From DATASD01 sp035276765 (GTDB lineage: Bacteria; Patescibacteriota; Saccharimonadia; Saccharimonadales; UBA4665), in assembly GCA_035276765.1 (NCBI GenBank), contig DATELH010000002.1, positions 372,001 to 436,000 on the forward strand: DNA of 64,000 bases, given 5' to 3'. The notes beneath the pieces are model-generated. The model saw only the letters and a list, made by a program, of their open reading frames with translations. It was not told the DNA's origin and did no database searches. Position numbers and translations under genes: made by a program. This document shows, piece by piece, positions 1 to 8,976 of this stretch (its first letter is position 1; every line of letters starts with the position of its first letter).

Positions 1-1
1 C

Positions 2-451
2 CAAACAAAGTCCCGCAGTGAAAATCTCTCCATCCTGTTCGAAAATATGCAGATGCTCTCCAACTTAACCTTTTTTGAACGCTGGGTCGAACGCTGCAAC
101 GCGCGTGATATCCGGTTTAGAAGCATTATTGGCGACCATTTTTTGGCAGCACAGCGCACATGGTACAGCAAGCACAATAACGAAAAGCTCAAATACTGGC
201 AGGGCTGCTATCTGCCAAACAAAATTTTCCCGATCACGCACTCCATGGTCACTTACGATGACGTCGTCGCTTATTACAACTGGAAAGATGGCGAAGTCTT
301 TGGGCTCGAAGTATACAACAACGAAATCGCGGAAGCCCAACGCCACTTGTTCGAAATGCTTTGGAAACAAGGCCAGCCAATTACCGGACATGGCGAAGCC
401 GAAACGCCCGGGCGCTCAGCCAATCCGAAACCTCAGCGCAGGGAAGACTAG
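2..451 (+). CDS. C-terminal part of a TrmB-like transcriptional regulator (5' end outside window)
   Basis: The reading frame is open from the first bases of the window and stops at 449-451, so only the last ~150 residues are seen. The visible part runs FFERWVERCNARDIRFRSII and later DVVAYYNWKDGEVFGLEVYN, then a helix ending near EAQRHLFEMLWKQGQ. That pattern, a small beta-sheet effector domain ending in a helix with FE-LW, resembles the C-terminal effector region of TrmB-type regulators. The DNA-binding domain would lie upstream and cannot be checked. An internal ATG at 47 could be a start but would cut the domain. The tail after residue ~120 is polar and probably disordered. Family assignment is inference. 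Confidence 0.4.
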   Translation, partial: QTKSRSENLSILFENMQMLSNLTFFERWVERCNARDIRFRSIIGDHFLAAQRTWYSKHNNEKLKYWQGCYLPNKIFPITHSMVTYDDVVAYYNWKDGEVFGLEVYNNEIAEAQRHLFEMLWKQGQPITGHGEAETPGRSANPKPQRRED

Positions 452-531
452 AACCGAAGCGTATAATAGAAGTAAGTACAGGGTTTGCTCGTTAACCGTC
501 CGCCAGGCAATACATTTGGAAGGAGGGAGTA

Positions 532-1881
532 ATGAAAGCAAAAACACTTTTATTAGTTGGGTTGACGTTGGGCAGCTTCTTGGTTGTGCTCGACATCAAC
601 ATTGTTAACGTGGCGCTGGCCGTGCTTCATCAGCAGTTGGGTGGCGACATACGAACTTTGCAATGGGCAATAGACGCCTACACTATTGGCTCGGCCGGCT
701 TTATATTAGGCATGGGTGCTGTGGCGGATAAGTTTGGCGCAAAGCGTGTGTATTTGGCAGGGCTGGCGGCATTCGGCATCACGTCGTTGCTATGTGGACT
801 AGCATGGTCGGCAAATACCCTCATCATCTTTCGGTTATTGATGGGAATTGCCGGATCACTGCTACTCCCGGCAAGTCTAGCGCTTATTAACCACGAGTAT
901 ACTGTGGGCCCAGCCAGGGCAAAAGCACTCGGCGTATGGGCGTCACTGGCGGGGTTGGCAGTAGCAGCCGGACCGTTGGCAGGTGGGGTTCTGACACACC
1001 TATTTGGTTGGCGGATTATTTTTCTCATCAATATTCCACTTTGTATTTTGGGCATATTGCTTGTGGGGCTTTACGCCAGAGAAACAAGCACACACGACCG
1101 GCCGCTCCAACTTGGCAGACAAACACTCTTGATGCTTTTTCTTGTGGGCGTCACCTTTCTCATTATTGAAAGCCGCAACGGGTTGTTGAACACTGCCGGA
1201 CTTGTGGGAGCCCTCGGGACCGTTATAGCGGGCCTCTTGTTTTTGCATGGCGAACGTAGCAGCGAGGAGCACGTGCTTGTGCCCGAAGTGTTTAAGCACC
1301 CCCGCGTTTTGGCGGCTTCCGCGTGTGGCGCGGTGTTCAACTTTGGCATGTTTGGGTTATATTTTTTCTTGTCGCTTTATTTGCAGGCAGTGTTACATTA
1401 CAGCGTATTACATACCGGATTAGCTTTTTTGGCGATTGCGATTCCAACAACCTTCAACCCGCCGCTGGCCGTGCGGTTTGCGCAGTCGTTTGGGGCAATT
1501 CGGGCAATCATGTTTGGCTTTTCTTGTCAGATGTTGGCAGCTGTGTTGCAGCTCGTCCCCAAAGTACGCACCTACTACCCGCTCGATGCGATCAGTTTCT
1601 TTTTACTAGGTTATGGCGCGACTTTTGTGCTGGCGCCGCTTACAACACTCGTGATGGCATTGGCGCCCTCGCACCGCGAGGGAATTACCTCTGGTTTTCT
1701 CAACTTTAGCCGCCAAATTGGTACCGTGCTGGGTATTGCGGCTGTTGGCGTAGCGATGGGTTCGCTTGGCGCCGATATGAATATTGGTTTGCCGGTGGGG
1801 TTGTGCTTGGGTGCGCTTGCCTTGGGGCTCATTACCGCTTGGCAAGGACTGCCCGCCAAAAACCACACCGAAGAATCTTAA
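532..1881 (+). CDS. MFS drug exporter, DHA2 (EmrB/QacA-like) family
   Basis: A 449-residue polytopic membrane protein predicted to export hydrophobic drugs by proton antiport. The N-terminal helix carries the LDINIVNVAL signature (motif D1-like) typical of DHA2 transporters. The loop between helices 2 and 3 has the MFS motif A-like GxxADKFGAKRV near residues 62-75. About 12-14 hydrophobic segments are seen, near the family length. The ATG is preceded by AAGGAGGG at 521-528, a strong Shine-Dalgarno site. The stop overlaps the convergent gene at 1878 by a few bases. No dedicated regulator is adjacent apart from the truncated one upstream. Substrate is unknown. Confidence 0.85.
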   Translation: MKAKTLLLVGLTLGSFLVVLDINIVNVALAVLHQQLGGDIRTLQWAIDAYTIGSAGFILGMGAVADKFGAKRVYLAGLAAFGITSLLCGLAWSANTLIIFRLLMGIAGSLLLPASLALINHEYTVGPARAKALGVWASLAGLAVAAGPLAGGVLTHLFGWRIIFLINIPLCILGILLVGLYARETSTHDRPLQLGRQTLLMLFLVGVTFLIIESRNGLLNTAGLVGALGTVIAGLLFLHGERSSEEHVLVPEVFKHPRVLAASACGAVFNFGMFGLYFFLSLYLQAVLHYSVLHTGLAFLAIAIPTTFNPPLAVRFAQSFGAIRAIMFGFSCQMLAAVLQLVPKVRTYYPLDAISFFLLGYGATFVLAPLTTLVMALAPSHREGITSGFLNFSRQIGTVLGIAAVGVAMGSLGADMNIGLPVGLCLGALALGLITAWQGLPAKNHTEES

Positions 1882-2435
1882 ACAATTCTGTCATGCAGAT
1901 CGTGGGTGCGCAGTATGAGCGTCGGCGGCAAGCTACCCTCTCGCGTGACAAACTCGCGGTCCATAGTTTGGTTCGCTGAACCATGGACAAAGTCGCTTAG
2001 CATTGACATCTCCCTTGCCGAGACTGCCGTCAAGGCTGCGTCGCCAACTTGCACGATTCGGTCCCGGCACACTTGCCCGGCCAAGGCGGTCACAAGTTCT
2101 GGCGGAGCAGAGCGGGGAAGCGCTGGCTGGGTGCGGCTCACACAAACGTAGTCCTCGGCCATAAAGTAGGCCTGTTTCGCTTTGGAGAGAAAACCGCCGT
2201 TCAGCACGAAACTCACAATGACCTGTTCAAACTTATACGCCGCATCTTCCGGTGCAACCGTACCGCGCGCGAATGCGCCAAGCTCCCCATTTTCATAGGG
2301 GAGATATCGGCCCAGGCCGACGAGCTCTATGTCGTCGGTCCGGCTGGGAGGAAATTTTGTGTAATAATCCTTACCGTTTCTGTCGAGCGTGGCCAACACC
2401 TCTCTAAATTGATTCCTTGAGGCTAGACGCTCCAT
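1878..2435 (-). CDS. Hypothetical protein, 185 aa
   Basis: I do not recognise a family. The product is soluble, with no signal peptide or membrane segment, and has mixed alpha/beta character with a central stretch rich in hydrophobic residues (KFEQVIVSFVLNGGFLSKAK). The ATG is preceded by TATTGT about 9 nt upstream and by no clear Shine-Dalgarno site, like other leaderless genes here. It converges on the exporter gene at 532-1881 with overlapping stops. Confidence 0.55.
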   Translation of the reverse strand: MERLASRNQFREVLATLDRNGKDYYTKFPPSRTDDIELVGLGRYLPYENGELGAFARGTVAPEDAAYKFEQVIVSFVLNGGFLSKAKQAYFMAEDYVCVSRTQPALPRSAPPELVTALAGQVCRDRIVQVGDAALTAVSAREMSMLSDFVHGSANQTMDREFVTREGSLPPTLILRTHDLHDRIV

Positions 2436-2485
2436 AGTGTGGATACAATACGATAAAATCTATAAAAATACAAGTCAGCGGCGGC

Positions 2486-3010
2486 TCATCGTCCGCCTAT
2501 CTGCCGCAAATCGTACGTATATTGCCAACCGCCCAACTCGCCGGGGACCTTAGAAATGGGTCGTCCAAGCATGCGCGTGCTCAGCGCCAGCGCGGCCGTA
2601 TTTTGCGGCGCAGTATCGATGCAGCCGTAAGTGTAGCCATCGGCAAGGGCGTGCTCGATAGCCCGGCGCACAAGCAACGAACCACACCCTTTGTTGCAAT
2701 GGTCGGGCGAAACGACCACGGCCAACTCGGTAGTGGCGGGCTCGTTCGTAGTGTGGTAATCGGCAAAGCCGACAATTTCTTGCAAAGCACTGTGTGTAAG
2801 CTGGGCAAGCAAAATGTCTTCTTTTTCTTGCAGTTGGTCGACGTTAATAGGGCAGTTACTTGCAAGCCCGCCAAACCGCAGCCACCTATGCCCATCCGGC
2901 AGTGCCTGATAAAAGTCTTCGATGGCGGGCGCGTCCGCCATGCTAGCCAGCCGCACGTCAAAAAAATCGGCAGCACCTGCCGAAACTGGTCGTTCTTTCT
3001 CGATCGTCAT
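2486..3010 (-). CDS. GNAT family N-acetyltransferase
   Basis: A 174-residue GNAT-fold protein expected to transfer an acyl group from acyl-CoA to an amine; the acceptor is unknown. The acyl-CoA binding motif A is visible as ELAVVVSPDHCNKGCGSLLV around residues 94-113, where the usual Q/RxxGxG/A appears as NKGCGS. A conserved helix RRAIEHALADGY follows, and the C-terminal strand holds a YTYD motif. The ATG at 3010 has a purine-rich GAGGGGG site just upstream, so it is probably translated from a leadered mRNA. Confidence 0.8.
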   Translation of the reverse strand: MTIEKERPVSAGAADFFDVRLASMADAPAIEDFYQALPDGHRWLRFGGLASNCPINVDQLQEKEDILLAQLTHSALQEIVGFADYHTTNEPATTELAVVVSPDHCNKGCGSLLVRRAIEHALADGYTYGCIDTAPQNTAALALSTRMLGRPISKVPGELGGWQYTYDLRQIGGR

Positions 3011-3191
3011 ATATCACCCCCTCTGTGCTCATGCACGACGGTTACAATACCGTGATTCCTTGCGCCCGGCAGTGAAAAAAGTAATAGCGCGACCATCCAG
3101 ATGCTGGATGTAAACTATCTTGCGGTAAATCTATAAATTGTCTTTAACTCCAGTTTGTGTCATAATTAAGTTATTGTAAGAGACTTTGTCT

Positions 3192-3737
3192 ATGTTCAAA
3201 CGAAACCGCGAAACGCCAGCTCCACTGCCACACCCTAACGACTGCAGCCTTCAGACTTTACAAATTGTAGAGCAGAGACGTGAAGTAACAACCACCGAAA
3301 TGGTGCCGGATACTTCCTCAACTGAATATAGTAAGGCGCGACAAAACTACGACCAGAATATTGGCTACCGAGGCCTCGGATTTGACTACTTCTACGCACG
3401 AGCGGGAGGTGAGTACGTATCGACAGAGGTTACGAGAGAAGGTATTACGCACCTTGGCGCGCTGTCTTGCCGCCAAATGGATAAAAAAGGCATTGAACCA
3501 ATTACTGGCGAAGGCAAAACCGCAACTGAGGCGGCCCAGAACGTTGGTGATACCGTTGCCAAACTATACTGCCGCACGTGTCCGTATTTCGGCAAAGACC
3601 AGCTAGAGGCCGCCCTCTACGACGCCCAAGTCGCCGTCGCCGAGCGCGAGGCCGCCGACCAAATGCTTGCTGCCGAGCAAGCACGCCAGGAAATAGCCAC
3701 CATCAACCGTGGTCTTCCCGAGCTGCCGCCAGCATAA
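3192..3737 (+). CDS. Hypothetical protein with cysteine pair and C-terminal coiled coil
   Basis: Function unknown. I chose ATG at 3192; a TTG two codons upstream is also possible. The N-terminal ~60 residues are polar. The middle (about residues 60-135) is a compact domain containing LSCRQ and YCRTCPYF, so two of its three cysteines are in a CxxC arrangement that might bind a metal. The C-terminal ~45 residues are alanine/glutamate rich with heptad-like spacing, suggesting a coiled coil. The gene stands alone between divergent and convergent neighbours. Confidence 0.55.
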   Translation: MFKRNRETPAPLPHPNDCSLQTLQIVEQRREVTTTEMVPDTSSTEYSKARQNYDQNIGYRGLGFDYFYARAGGEYVSTEVTREGITHLGALSCRQMDKKGIEPITGEGKTATEAAQNVGDTVAKLYCRTCPYFGKDQLEAALYDAQVAVAEREAADQMLAAEQARQEIATINRGLPELPPA

Positions 3738-3798
3738 TGTTATAACCCTGGTGAATCCGATAAAGCGAGCAAAGGTTGCTTGTAAAGAGCAGATACTT

Positions 3799-4536
3799 TT
3801 AGTGTCGCGTAAACCCACCATCAACCATGTATTGGCTGCCGGTTACATAAGAAGCGTCATCAGATAGTAAAAATAATGCAACCGCCGCCGCTTCATCCGC
3901 AGAACCGATACGGCCCAATGGAACGTCGTTGACTACCGATTTTTCAAAGTTTTTGCGGGCAGCTTCCGGGAGAAAGTCACGCAAACCACTTTCAATGGGA
4001 CCGGGCACGAGCGTGTTAACGCGAATATGTCGTGAAGCCAGCTCAGAAGCCCAGGAGCGAACTAGCGATATAACCGCACCTTTCGTCGCACCGTACAAAG
4101 GAGTTGCCGCACTACCATCATAAGCGGCGATCGACGAAGTTAGCAGCACCGAAGCGTCTGGATTCAAAAAATGGGCAAGGGCGGCGAGCTGGAGCATTGG
4201 CCCTCGCACATTGACATGCATCATGTGGTCAAAACTATCGGCATCAACTGATTCCACTGAGTTAAGCCGCGCATACCCGGCATTAAGCCACAAACCATCT
4301 AACCGCAATGCTTGTTTTTTAATAGTCTCTGCAAGGGCAATGCCGGCGCGAGGGTCAGCCGCGTCATTTTTTATTATTATCGCGCCCGATAGTTCTTGGC
4401 GGGCTTGACGTGCATGCTCGTCATTCAACCCTGTAACAATAACAGTGCCGCCTTCGCTGATAATACGTTTAGCGCCAGCCAAGCCAATGCCATGCGTCCC
4501 GCCTGTGATAAGAATCGTTTTGTCGGAAAATCTCAT
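3799..4536 (-). CDS. SDR family NAD(P)-dependent oxidoreductase
   Basis: A classical short-chain dehydrogenase of about 245 residues. It has the cofactor motif TGGTHGIG near residues 11-18, the structural motif LNAG near 85, a catalytic Ser in LLTSSIAAYDG and the YGATK catalytic Tyr/Lys pair. The C-terminal GSQYMVDGGF signature is typical of SDRs. The start is set at the ATG at 4536 because AGGAGG lies 8 nt upstream (4545-4550); a GTG three codons earlier would overlap that site. It is divergent from an HxlR regulator, which suggests redox or electrophile-responsive control. Substrate is unknown. Confidence 0.9.
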   Translation of the reverse strand: MRFSDKTILITGGTHGIGLAGAKRIISEGGTVIVTGLNDEHARQARQELSGAIIIKNDAADPRAGIALAETIKKQALRLDGLWLNAGYARLNSVESVDADSFDHMMHVNVRGPMLQLAALAHFLNPDASVLLTSSIAAYDGSAATPLYGATKGAVISLVRSWASELASRHIRVNTLVPGPIESGLRDFLPEAARKNFEKSVVNDVPLGRIGSADEAAAVALFLLSDDASYVTGSQYMVDGGFTRH

Positions 4537-4560
4537 GTACCGCACCTCCTTTTATTCATA

Positions 4561-4627
4561 ATTATAGTATGCGGTGCGGTCTTATTTGCCCAGTACTTAT
4601 ATTTTTATGAGTGCTATACTATCCCTT
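4561..4627. promoter_or_regulatory. Divergent promoter region between SDR gene and HxlR regulator
   Basis: The minus-strand -10 TATAAT (4566-4561) serves the SDR gene. The plus-strand -10 TATACT (4615-4620) lies 7 nt before the regulator ATG. The heptamers ATAGTAT (4564-4570) and ATACTAT (4616-4622) are exact inverted copies, each overlapping a -10 element. A regulator bound at both could repress both genes; this is inference. Confidence 0.45.
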
Positions 4628-4996
4628 ATGAGTACAAAAATAATTGCAATCCCAACCTGCGATGTCGCGTATGCCATGAGCCTTGTAGGCGGCAAGTGGA
4701 AGGTTATTATTATTTGGAAACTTATTTCGGGGCCGGCTCGATTCAACGAAATCTGCCGCCACGTGGAGGGCATCAGTGAAGGCGTGTTAAGTCTACAGCT
4801 AAAGGAACTGGAAAAAGACAACATTATTAAGCGGATTGATTACAAAACTATACCGCCCCACGTCGAATACAGGCTGACCGACTACGGGAAAGAGTTACAA
4901 GATATTGTTGAGCAGCTCGAGCAATGGGGACTGCGGTATCGGCGGGCGGTACGGCCCGACACCCTCAGACAAAGTAAAGACACTTCGCGGGCATAG
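4628..4996 (+). CDS. HxlR family transcriptional regulator
   Basis: A winged-helix regulator of about 122 residues. The conserved HxlR opening is visible: CDVAYAMSLVGGKWKVIIIW, followed by the recognition region RFNEICRHVEGISEGVLS and the wing ending in VEYRLTDYGKEL. A cysteine sits in the N-terminal CDV segment, as in redox- or aldehyde-sensing HxlR members. The ATG at 4628 fits the family start; earlier in-frame starts would include the promoter. TATACT 7 nt upstream and no Shine-Dalgarno site indicate a leaderless mRNA. It probably controls the divergent SDR gene. Confidence 0.9.
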   Translation: MSTKIIAIPTCDVAYAMSLVGGKWKVIIIWKLISGPARFNEICRHVEGISEGVLSLQLKELEKDNIIKRIDYKTIPPHVEYRLTDYGKELQDIVEQLEQWGLRYRRAVRPDTLRQSKDTSRA

Positions 4997-5004
4997 AATC
5001 TAAG

Positions 5005-5805
5005 CTACTTCAGGCGGGCGTATTGCCTGTATTTCCCGAGGTTCGGCTGCGACAATGGCTCTGGCGGCGGTATGTCCGGCATGCCCGTGTTTAGGTGTTG
5101 GTTGTACCAATCGCGAGCAGTCGTATACACGCCGGCCGGTATCATAGCTTCCGGAACCAGTGGTACGCGCCTATCTCGTCGTAGCGGGAATAATTCTTTG
5201 ATGGCGGCATAGGAAAGTTCTTCGGCGGTGGTTATTGGATCGGGCGGCAATGGCGCTTCCAGAGATTGAGCGGCGTAATGGGCGAGGCCTGGCGTACCCA
5301 GAATATTCGTGTGCGAGCTTACCATACCAAGCGGGAGTGGCGGGTTGAATTCTTTTTTAAACCCGCCGCACTGTAGCATCACGAAATCGCCAAGTTTAAC
5401 GTGGGTGGCCATATCCGAAAAATGCAGCCAATCCAGATAGCCATACCTCGCATCTTTGCTTCTATCCGAAGAAAACGGCGCGGCTATGGACGACATGCTG
5501 CCCCAGCCCGTTACAACTACCGAGGGGATGGTCTCGTCTGAAAGGACACCTCGAAAATCGTCAATTGTTGCACCCATGACCGAGAAAGGTTCGCGACCTT
5601 TTTGCTTATAGTGAGCCTCGTATGCGGCCACCTGCGCCTCAAACTGCTCATAATTATCACGCGGATCCTGAATGAGTTCGGGAAGAAACGGCACCATGAT
5701 AGCAACTTTTGAGCCTCTATCATCCGGCACACTAAATTTGCCTTCGGATTGCATCCACCGTTTTTTACCTATAACAGCGCTGTACTGCGCTCGATGCGTC
5801 GCCAT
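5005..5805 (-). CDS. Hypothetical protein, 266 aa
   Basis: I do not recognise this family. It has no signal peptide or transmembrane segment and is rich in proline near the C terminus. Segments such as PSVVVTGWGSMSSIAAPF and VKLGDFVMLQCGGF alternate strands and loops like an alpha/beta enzyme, but no catalytic motif can be named. TATAAT lies 8 nt upstream of the ATG with no Shine-Dalgarno site, fitting the leaderless pattern of this window. Confidence 0.5.
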   Translation of the reverse strand: MATHRAQYSAVIGKKRWMQSEGKFSVPDDRGSKVAIMVPFLPELIQDPRDNYEQFEAQVAAYEAHYKQKGREPFSVMGATIDDFRGVLSDETIPSVVVTGWGSMSSIAAPFSSDRSKDARYGYLDWLHFSDMATHVKLGDFVMLQCGGFKKEFNPPLPLGMVSSHTNILGTPGLAHYAAQSLEAPLPPDPITTAEELSYAAIKELFPLRRDRRVPLVPEAMIPAGVYTTARDWYNQHLNTGMPDIPPPEPLSQPNLGKYRQYARLK

Positions 5806-5910
5806 TTATACATATTATATACTATTAGCTTAGTTAACACAACTGCCGAGAATATCTTTGGCTTTTGTATTCGATCTTACGATAGAACACAGGAGGCGAT
5901 TCTCCGAAAA

Positions 5911-6543
5911 CTACAATTGTCTACGCGCCACTAAATCACAGGCATGCGCTCGCGCGTATTCAACATTTACTCGTGCTTGCCGGGAGGATACATCTGCTTC
6001 TCGGCGATATATAACTTCAAGGTCGTTTGCTGTTAGTACATCCGTGATGTTTTCGACAGGATGGTCAAAGGTTTTGACATCCAGGCCGGCAACATCGCGT
6101 ATGCCACCTTCGGTAGTGTAGCTCAAAAATAAAAGGCCGGCGCCACGCAAAGCTACTTTCGACGTGGCGATGAGCCGCTCTACGGATGCCAGAGCCATAT
6201 ATTGTACGAGACGAGTCGCCACGATTGCGCCATAAGTTTCTGCAGGCAAGGCCAGCCCTTCGACGTCGCGTCGCTCGAAATGCACCCATGAGCTTGCCGA
6301 TTTGGACAGCTTTTGGCGCCAGCCCTCGTCGCCAGAGTACCGGTCTTCAATATCGTAAGCATCGACCGCGTGTCCGCGATTTGCCAAAAAGATAGCGTTT
6401 CGACCATCGCCGCACCCCAAATCCGCGGCCCTGCTTTCCGCAGGAATAGTGTCGGCAAAAATATTAACGATGGTACTTGGAGTGGCGGCGGTTACATAGG
6501 GGCCACGTTTGTATATGTTACGCCAATCGGATTCCTTGCTCAT
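5911..6543 (-). CDS. Class I SAM-dependent methyltransferase
   Basis: About 210 residues with a Rossmann-type methyltransferase fold. Motif I is RAADLGCGDGRNAIFLANRG near residues 38-57. An acidic residue ending strand 2 is in DAYDIEDRY, and motif IV/V resembles TYGAIVATRLVQYM. The layout resembles TehB-type small-molecule methyltransferases, though the substrate cannot be told. I start at the ATG at 6543 (MSKESDW), preceded by CGAGG; the upstream in-frame ATG adds 13 residues without motif. The gene lies just downstream of tRNA-Gln on the same strand. Confidence 0.8.
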   Translation of the reverse strand: MSKESDWRNIYKRGPYVTAATPSTIVNIFADTIPAESRAADLGCGDGRNAIFLANRGHAVDAYDIEDRYSGDEGWRQKLSKSASSWVHFERRDVEGLALPAETYGAIVATRLVQYMALASVERLIATSKVALRGAGLLFLSYTTEGGIRDVAGLDVKTFDHPVENITDVLTANDLEVIYRREADVSSRQARVNVEYARAHACDLVARRQL

Positions 6544-6629
6544 GCCTCGATTATATTTCGAATGAGTGATAACTGAAATCATTTTTCTCTACAAGAAAAA
6601 AGCAGCCTATAGACTGCTTATTATGCTCG

Positions 6630-6704
6630 TGGCTAGGGCGGAGGGACTCGAACCCCCGAGTGCCAGGACCAAAACCTGGTGCCTTACCACTTGGCGACGC
6701 CCTA
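6630..6704 (-). tRNA. tRNA-Gln (anticodon TTG)
   Basis: On the minus strand the cloverleaf runs from 6704 to 6633, with an encoded CCA at 6632-6630. The acceptor stem pairs TAGGGCG with CGCCCTA. The anticodon stem CCAGG/CCTGG encloses TTTTGGT, giving anticodon TTG. The T arm carries GGTTCGAGTCC. Confidence 0.95.
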
Positions 6705-6828
6705 ATGTGGTGTGATAACAGATAGATTTTAGCTTATTTTGCCTTTTTTGACAACTGGCGGCGAGCCTGGAAAACAAGCTTCACAGAGGTTCGCCGCCAA
6801 AATGCCAATATGCTGTTATTGTCTACCG

Positions 6829-7929
6829 CTACTTATTTTGTCCGTATTTTTGGATGAATTCCTCAACGAGCGCCCGCGCCGTGCGATCTTCGATCTGGCG
6901 TGGCGGGTGTTTTTGGAAGTATGCTGCCGGCTCGATAATTTCGCCGGCTAGTCCGTTGTCCAGCGCCAGCTTCAGGCAACGGATAGAATCAATGGCCACA
7001 CCGGCGGAATTTGGCGAATCCTCGACGCTCAGCCGCAATTCCAAATTCATGGGCACATCACCGAAATGTTTGCTTTCGATGCGGATAAAGCAAATTTTGT
7101 TATCCTTTTGCCAGGGTACGTAATCGGACGGGCCCACATGGATGTCGTCGGCCGCGATGTCGAGCCCGCGCGCCTCGATCTGCGACTGCACGGCTTCGGT
7201 TTTGCTAATTTTTTTGAACTCCAGCCGCTCGCGTTCGAGCATGTTCAAAAAGTCGGTGTTGCCACCGGTGTTGAGTTGATACGTACGATCCACGTGCATG
7301 CCGCGGTCGAGAAATAAGTTTACGAGTGTACGATGTACGATGGTGGCGCCAACCTGCGACTTCATGTCGTCGCCGATCACCGGCAGTCCGGCATCTTTAA
7401 ACTTTTTCGCCCATTTGGGGTTGGAGGCGATGAAGACGGGTATACAGTTCACAAATCCGCAGCCAGCGTCGATGGCAGCTTGCGCGTAAAACTCAGTGGC
7501 TTCTTGCGAGCCGACCGGCAAATAATTGACCACCGCGTCGACTTTGGCAGCTTTGAGCGCCTTTACCACATCCATTGATTTCTGCTCGTCGTCAACTGGT
7601 ACGATGCCGGACGTGTATTTGTTGATGCCGTCTAGGCGCGGGCCACGCAGCACTTTTACGCCAAGTTTTGGCACTTTGGCAAAAACCGTGGTGTTGTTGG
7701 GCTCAGCATAAATTGCTTCGGCCACATCTTTACCGACTTTGTTGCTATTCACATCAAATGCCGCTACAACTTCGATATCACGCAGGTGGTAGCCACCAAA
7801 ATTAACATGCATCACGCCAGGCACGTATTCGTCGTCTTTGGCGTTTCGATAGTAGTAAATCCCCTGGACTAATGCTGATGCGCAGTTACCTAAGCCCACA
7901 ATTGCCACACGAATTTTTTTGGAACCCAT
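6829..7929 (-). CDS. ino1: Inositol-3-phosphate synthase
   Basis: About 366 residues of the short actinobacterial-type myo-inositol-1-phosphate synthase, which converts glucose-6-phosphate to inositol-3-phosphate using NAD. The Rossmann glycine motif VAIVGLGNCASALVQG lies at residues 7-22. Conserved blocks include SQVGATIVHRTLVNLFLDRG, LNTGGNTDFLNML and the C-terminal GVAIDSIRCLKLALD. The ATG at 7929 is preceded by AGGAGG at a 4-5 nt spacing. A LysR regulator is divergent. The product could feed inositol lipids or mycothiol-like compounds, but no downstream pathway gene is seen here. Confidence 0.92.
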   Translation of the reverse strand: MGSKKIRVAIVGLGNCASALVQGIYYYRNAKDDEYVPGVMHVNFGGYHLRDIEVVAAFDVNSNKVGKDVAEAIYAEPNNTTVFAKVPKLGVKVLRGPRLDGINKYTSGIVPVDDEQKSMDVVKALKAAKVDAVVNYLPVGSQEATEFYAQAAIDAGCGFVNCIPVFIASNPKWAKKFKDAGLPVIGDDMKSQVGATIVHRTLVNLFLDRGMHVDRTYQLNTGGNTDFLNMLERERLEFKKISKTEAVQSQIEARGLDIAADDIHVGPSDYVPWQKDNKICFIRIESKHFGDVPMNLELRLSVEDSPNSAGVAIDSIRCLKLALDNGLAGEIIEPAAYFQKHPPRQIEDRTARALVEEFIQKYGQNK

Positions 7930-8018
7930 ACATCCTCCTGTTATTTTCGCTTTTATGCTACGACAGGGTATGATAGAAAACAAATATATTTTAATTGATG
8001 GTTTTATAATATTTAGTT

Positions 8019-8921
8019 ATGGAAGATCGATTGCGAAAATTTGCCATGCTCGTTGATGCTGGCAGCTTTACAAAAGGCGCTCGCGCCATGCATATTTCGC
8101 AGCCAGCGCTTTCTGCAGCTATCAAAAAATTGGAGCGCGAGCTGCAATCAGAGCTGCTTAGATACAATAATCGACAACTTAGGCCCACTGTGGCCGGGCA
8201 GCTCGCCTACGACGCCGGCAAGGAGCTAATTGCCAAACACACCGACCTCAAACAGCGGTTGGCTGAGCTGAGCCAAAGCAAAGTGCCTTTGCGCCTCGGC
8301 ATGATCGACAGTTTGGCCGAGACTTTGTTCGTGTACGGGCTGGAGCTTAACGCGCTTGAGCTGTGGGCGCGCGTGTCGCTGTCCATTAACAATTCCAGCC
8401 TGTTGCTACAAGCAGTACTCAACCACGAACTTGATGTCGCCATCATTGCCGAGCAGTCTGCATTGCCCAAAACGATCACAAAGACATCGCTCGGTGCCGA
8501 GCCGCTCATGCTGGTTGCCCGCAGCGATGTTGCGTCACGCTTTCAGCAGGTGCGCAAAACCGGCACATTGCCGGATTTCTTAAGTTACGACCAAGCTTCG
8601 ACCACGCACGGCTTGCTACAAGCAGCCGCCAGGCGACATGGCGTCGAGCTGCAACCGAGTTTCTACTCGACCAGTCCGGACATTATTTTAAAGCTCGTAC
8701 TCAGCGGGCGAGGGGCGGCAGCGCTCCCGTATCTCATGGTCAAAACGCACTACGAAAATGGTGTGCTCGAACCGATTCGTTTGGGCAATAGCGCTGTTAT
8801 TGAGCGACGAATTGCGGCCATTGTCCACAGCAGCCGTACGCTACCGGTCGCTTTTGAAGACACCTTGTCGCGCACCAAAAACCAACTGCAAACACTACTT
8901 CAAGAAGCGAAAGCCATGTAA
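8019..8921 (+). CDS. LysR family transcriptional regulator
   Basis: 300 residues. The N-terminal LysR helix-turn-helix is clear: FAMLVDAGSFTKGARAMHIS followed by QPALSAAIKKLERELQSELL (about residues 9-50). The remaining ~220 residues form a periplasmic-binding-protein-like effector domain (RLGMIDSLAE, LVARSDVASRF, GRGAAALPYLMV). TATAAT sits 8 nt before the ATG and there is no Shine-Dalgarno site. It is divergent from inositol-phosphate synthase, the most likely target, which is inference from position. Confidence 0.88.
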   Translation: MEDRLRKFAMLVDAGSFTKGARAMHISQPALSAAIKKLERELQSELLRYNNRQLRPTVAGQLAYDAGKELIAKHTDLKQRLAELSQSKVPLRLGMIDSLAETLFVYGLELNALELWARVSLSINNSSLLLQAVLNHELDVAIIAEQSALPKTITKTSLGAEPLMLVARSDVASRFQQVRKTGTLPDFLSYDQASTTHGLLQAAARRHGVELQPSFYSTSPDIILKLVLSGRGAAALPYLMVKTHYENGVLEPIRLGNSAVIERRIAAIVHSSRTLPVAFEDTLSRTKNQLQTLLQEAKAM

Positions 8922-8922
8922 A

Positions 8923-8954
8923 ACGCCCTGGAATACAGGGAATCCCAGGGCGTT
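8923..8954. terminator. Bidirectional terminator between LysR gene and exporter gene
   Basis: Inverted repeat AACGCCCTGG ... CCCAGGGCGTT with a short loop, immediately after the LysR stop and before the convergent exporter stop, followed by a T-rich TTCTTTGT on the plus strand. Confidence 0.75.
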
Positions 8955-8976
8955 CTTTGTGTCGAAGCGAGAGGGC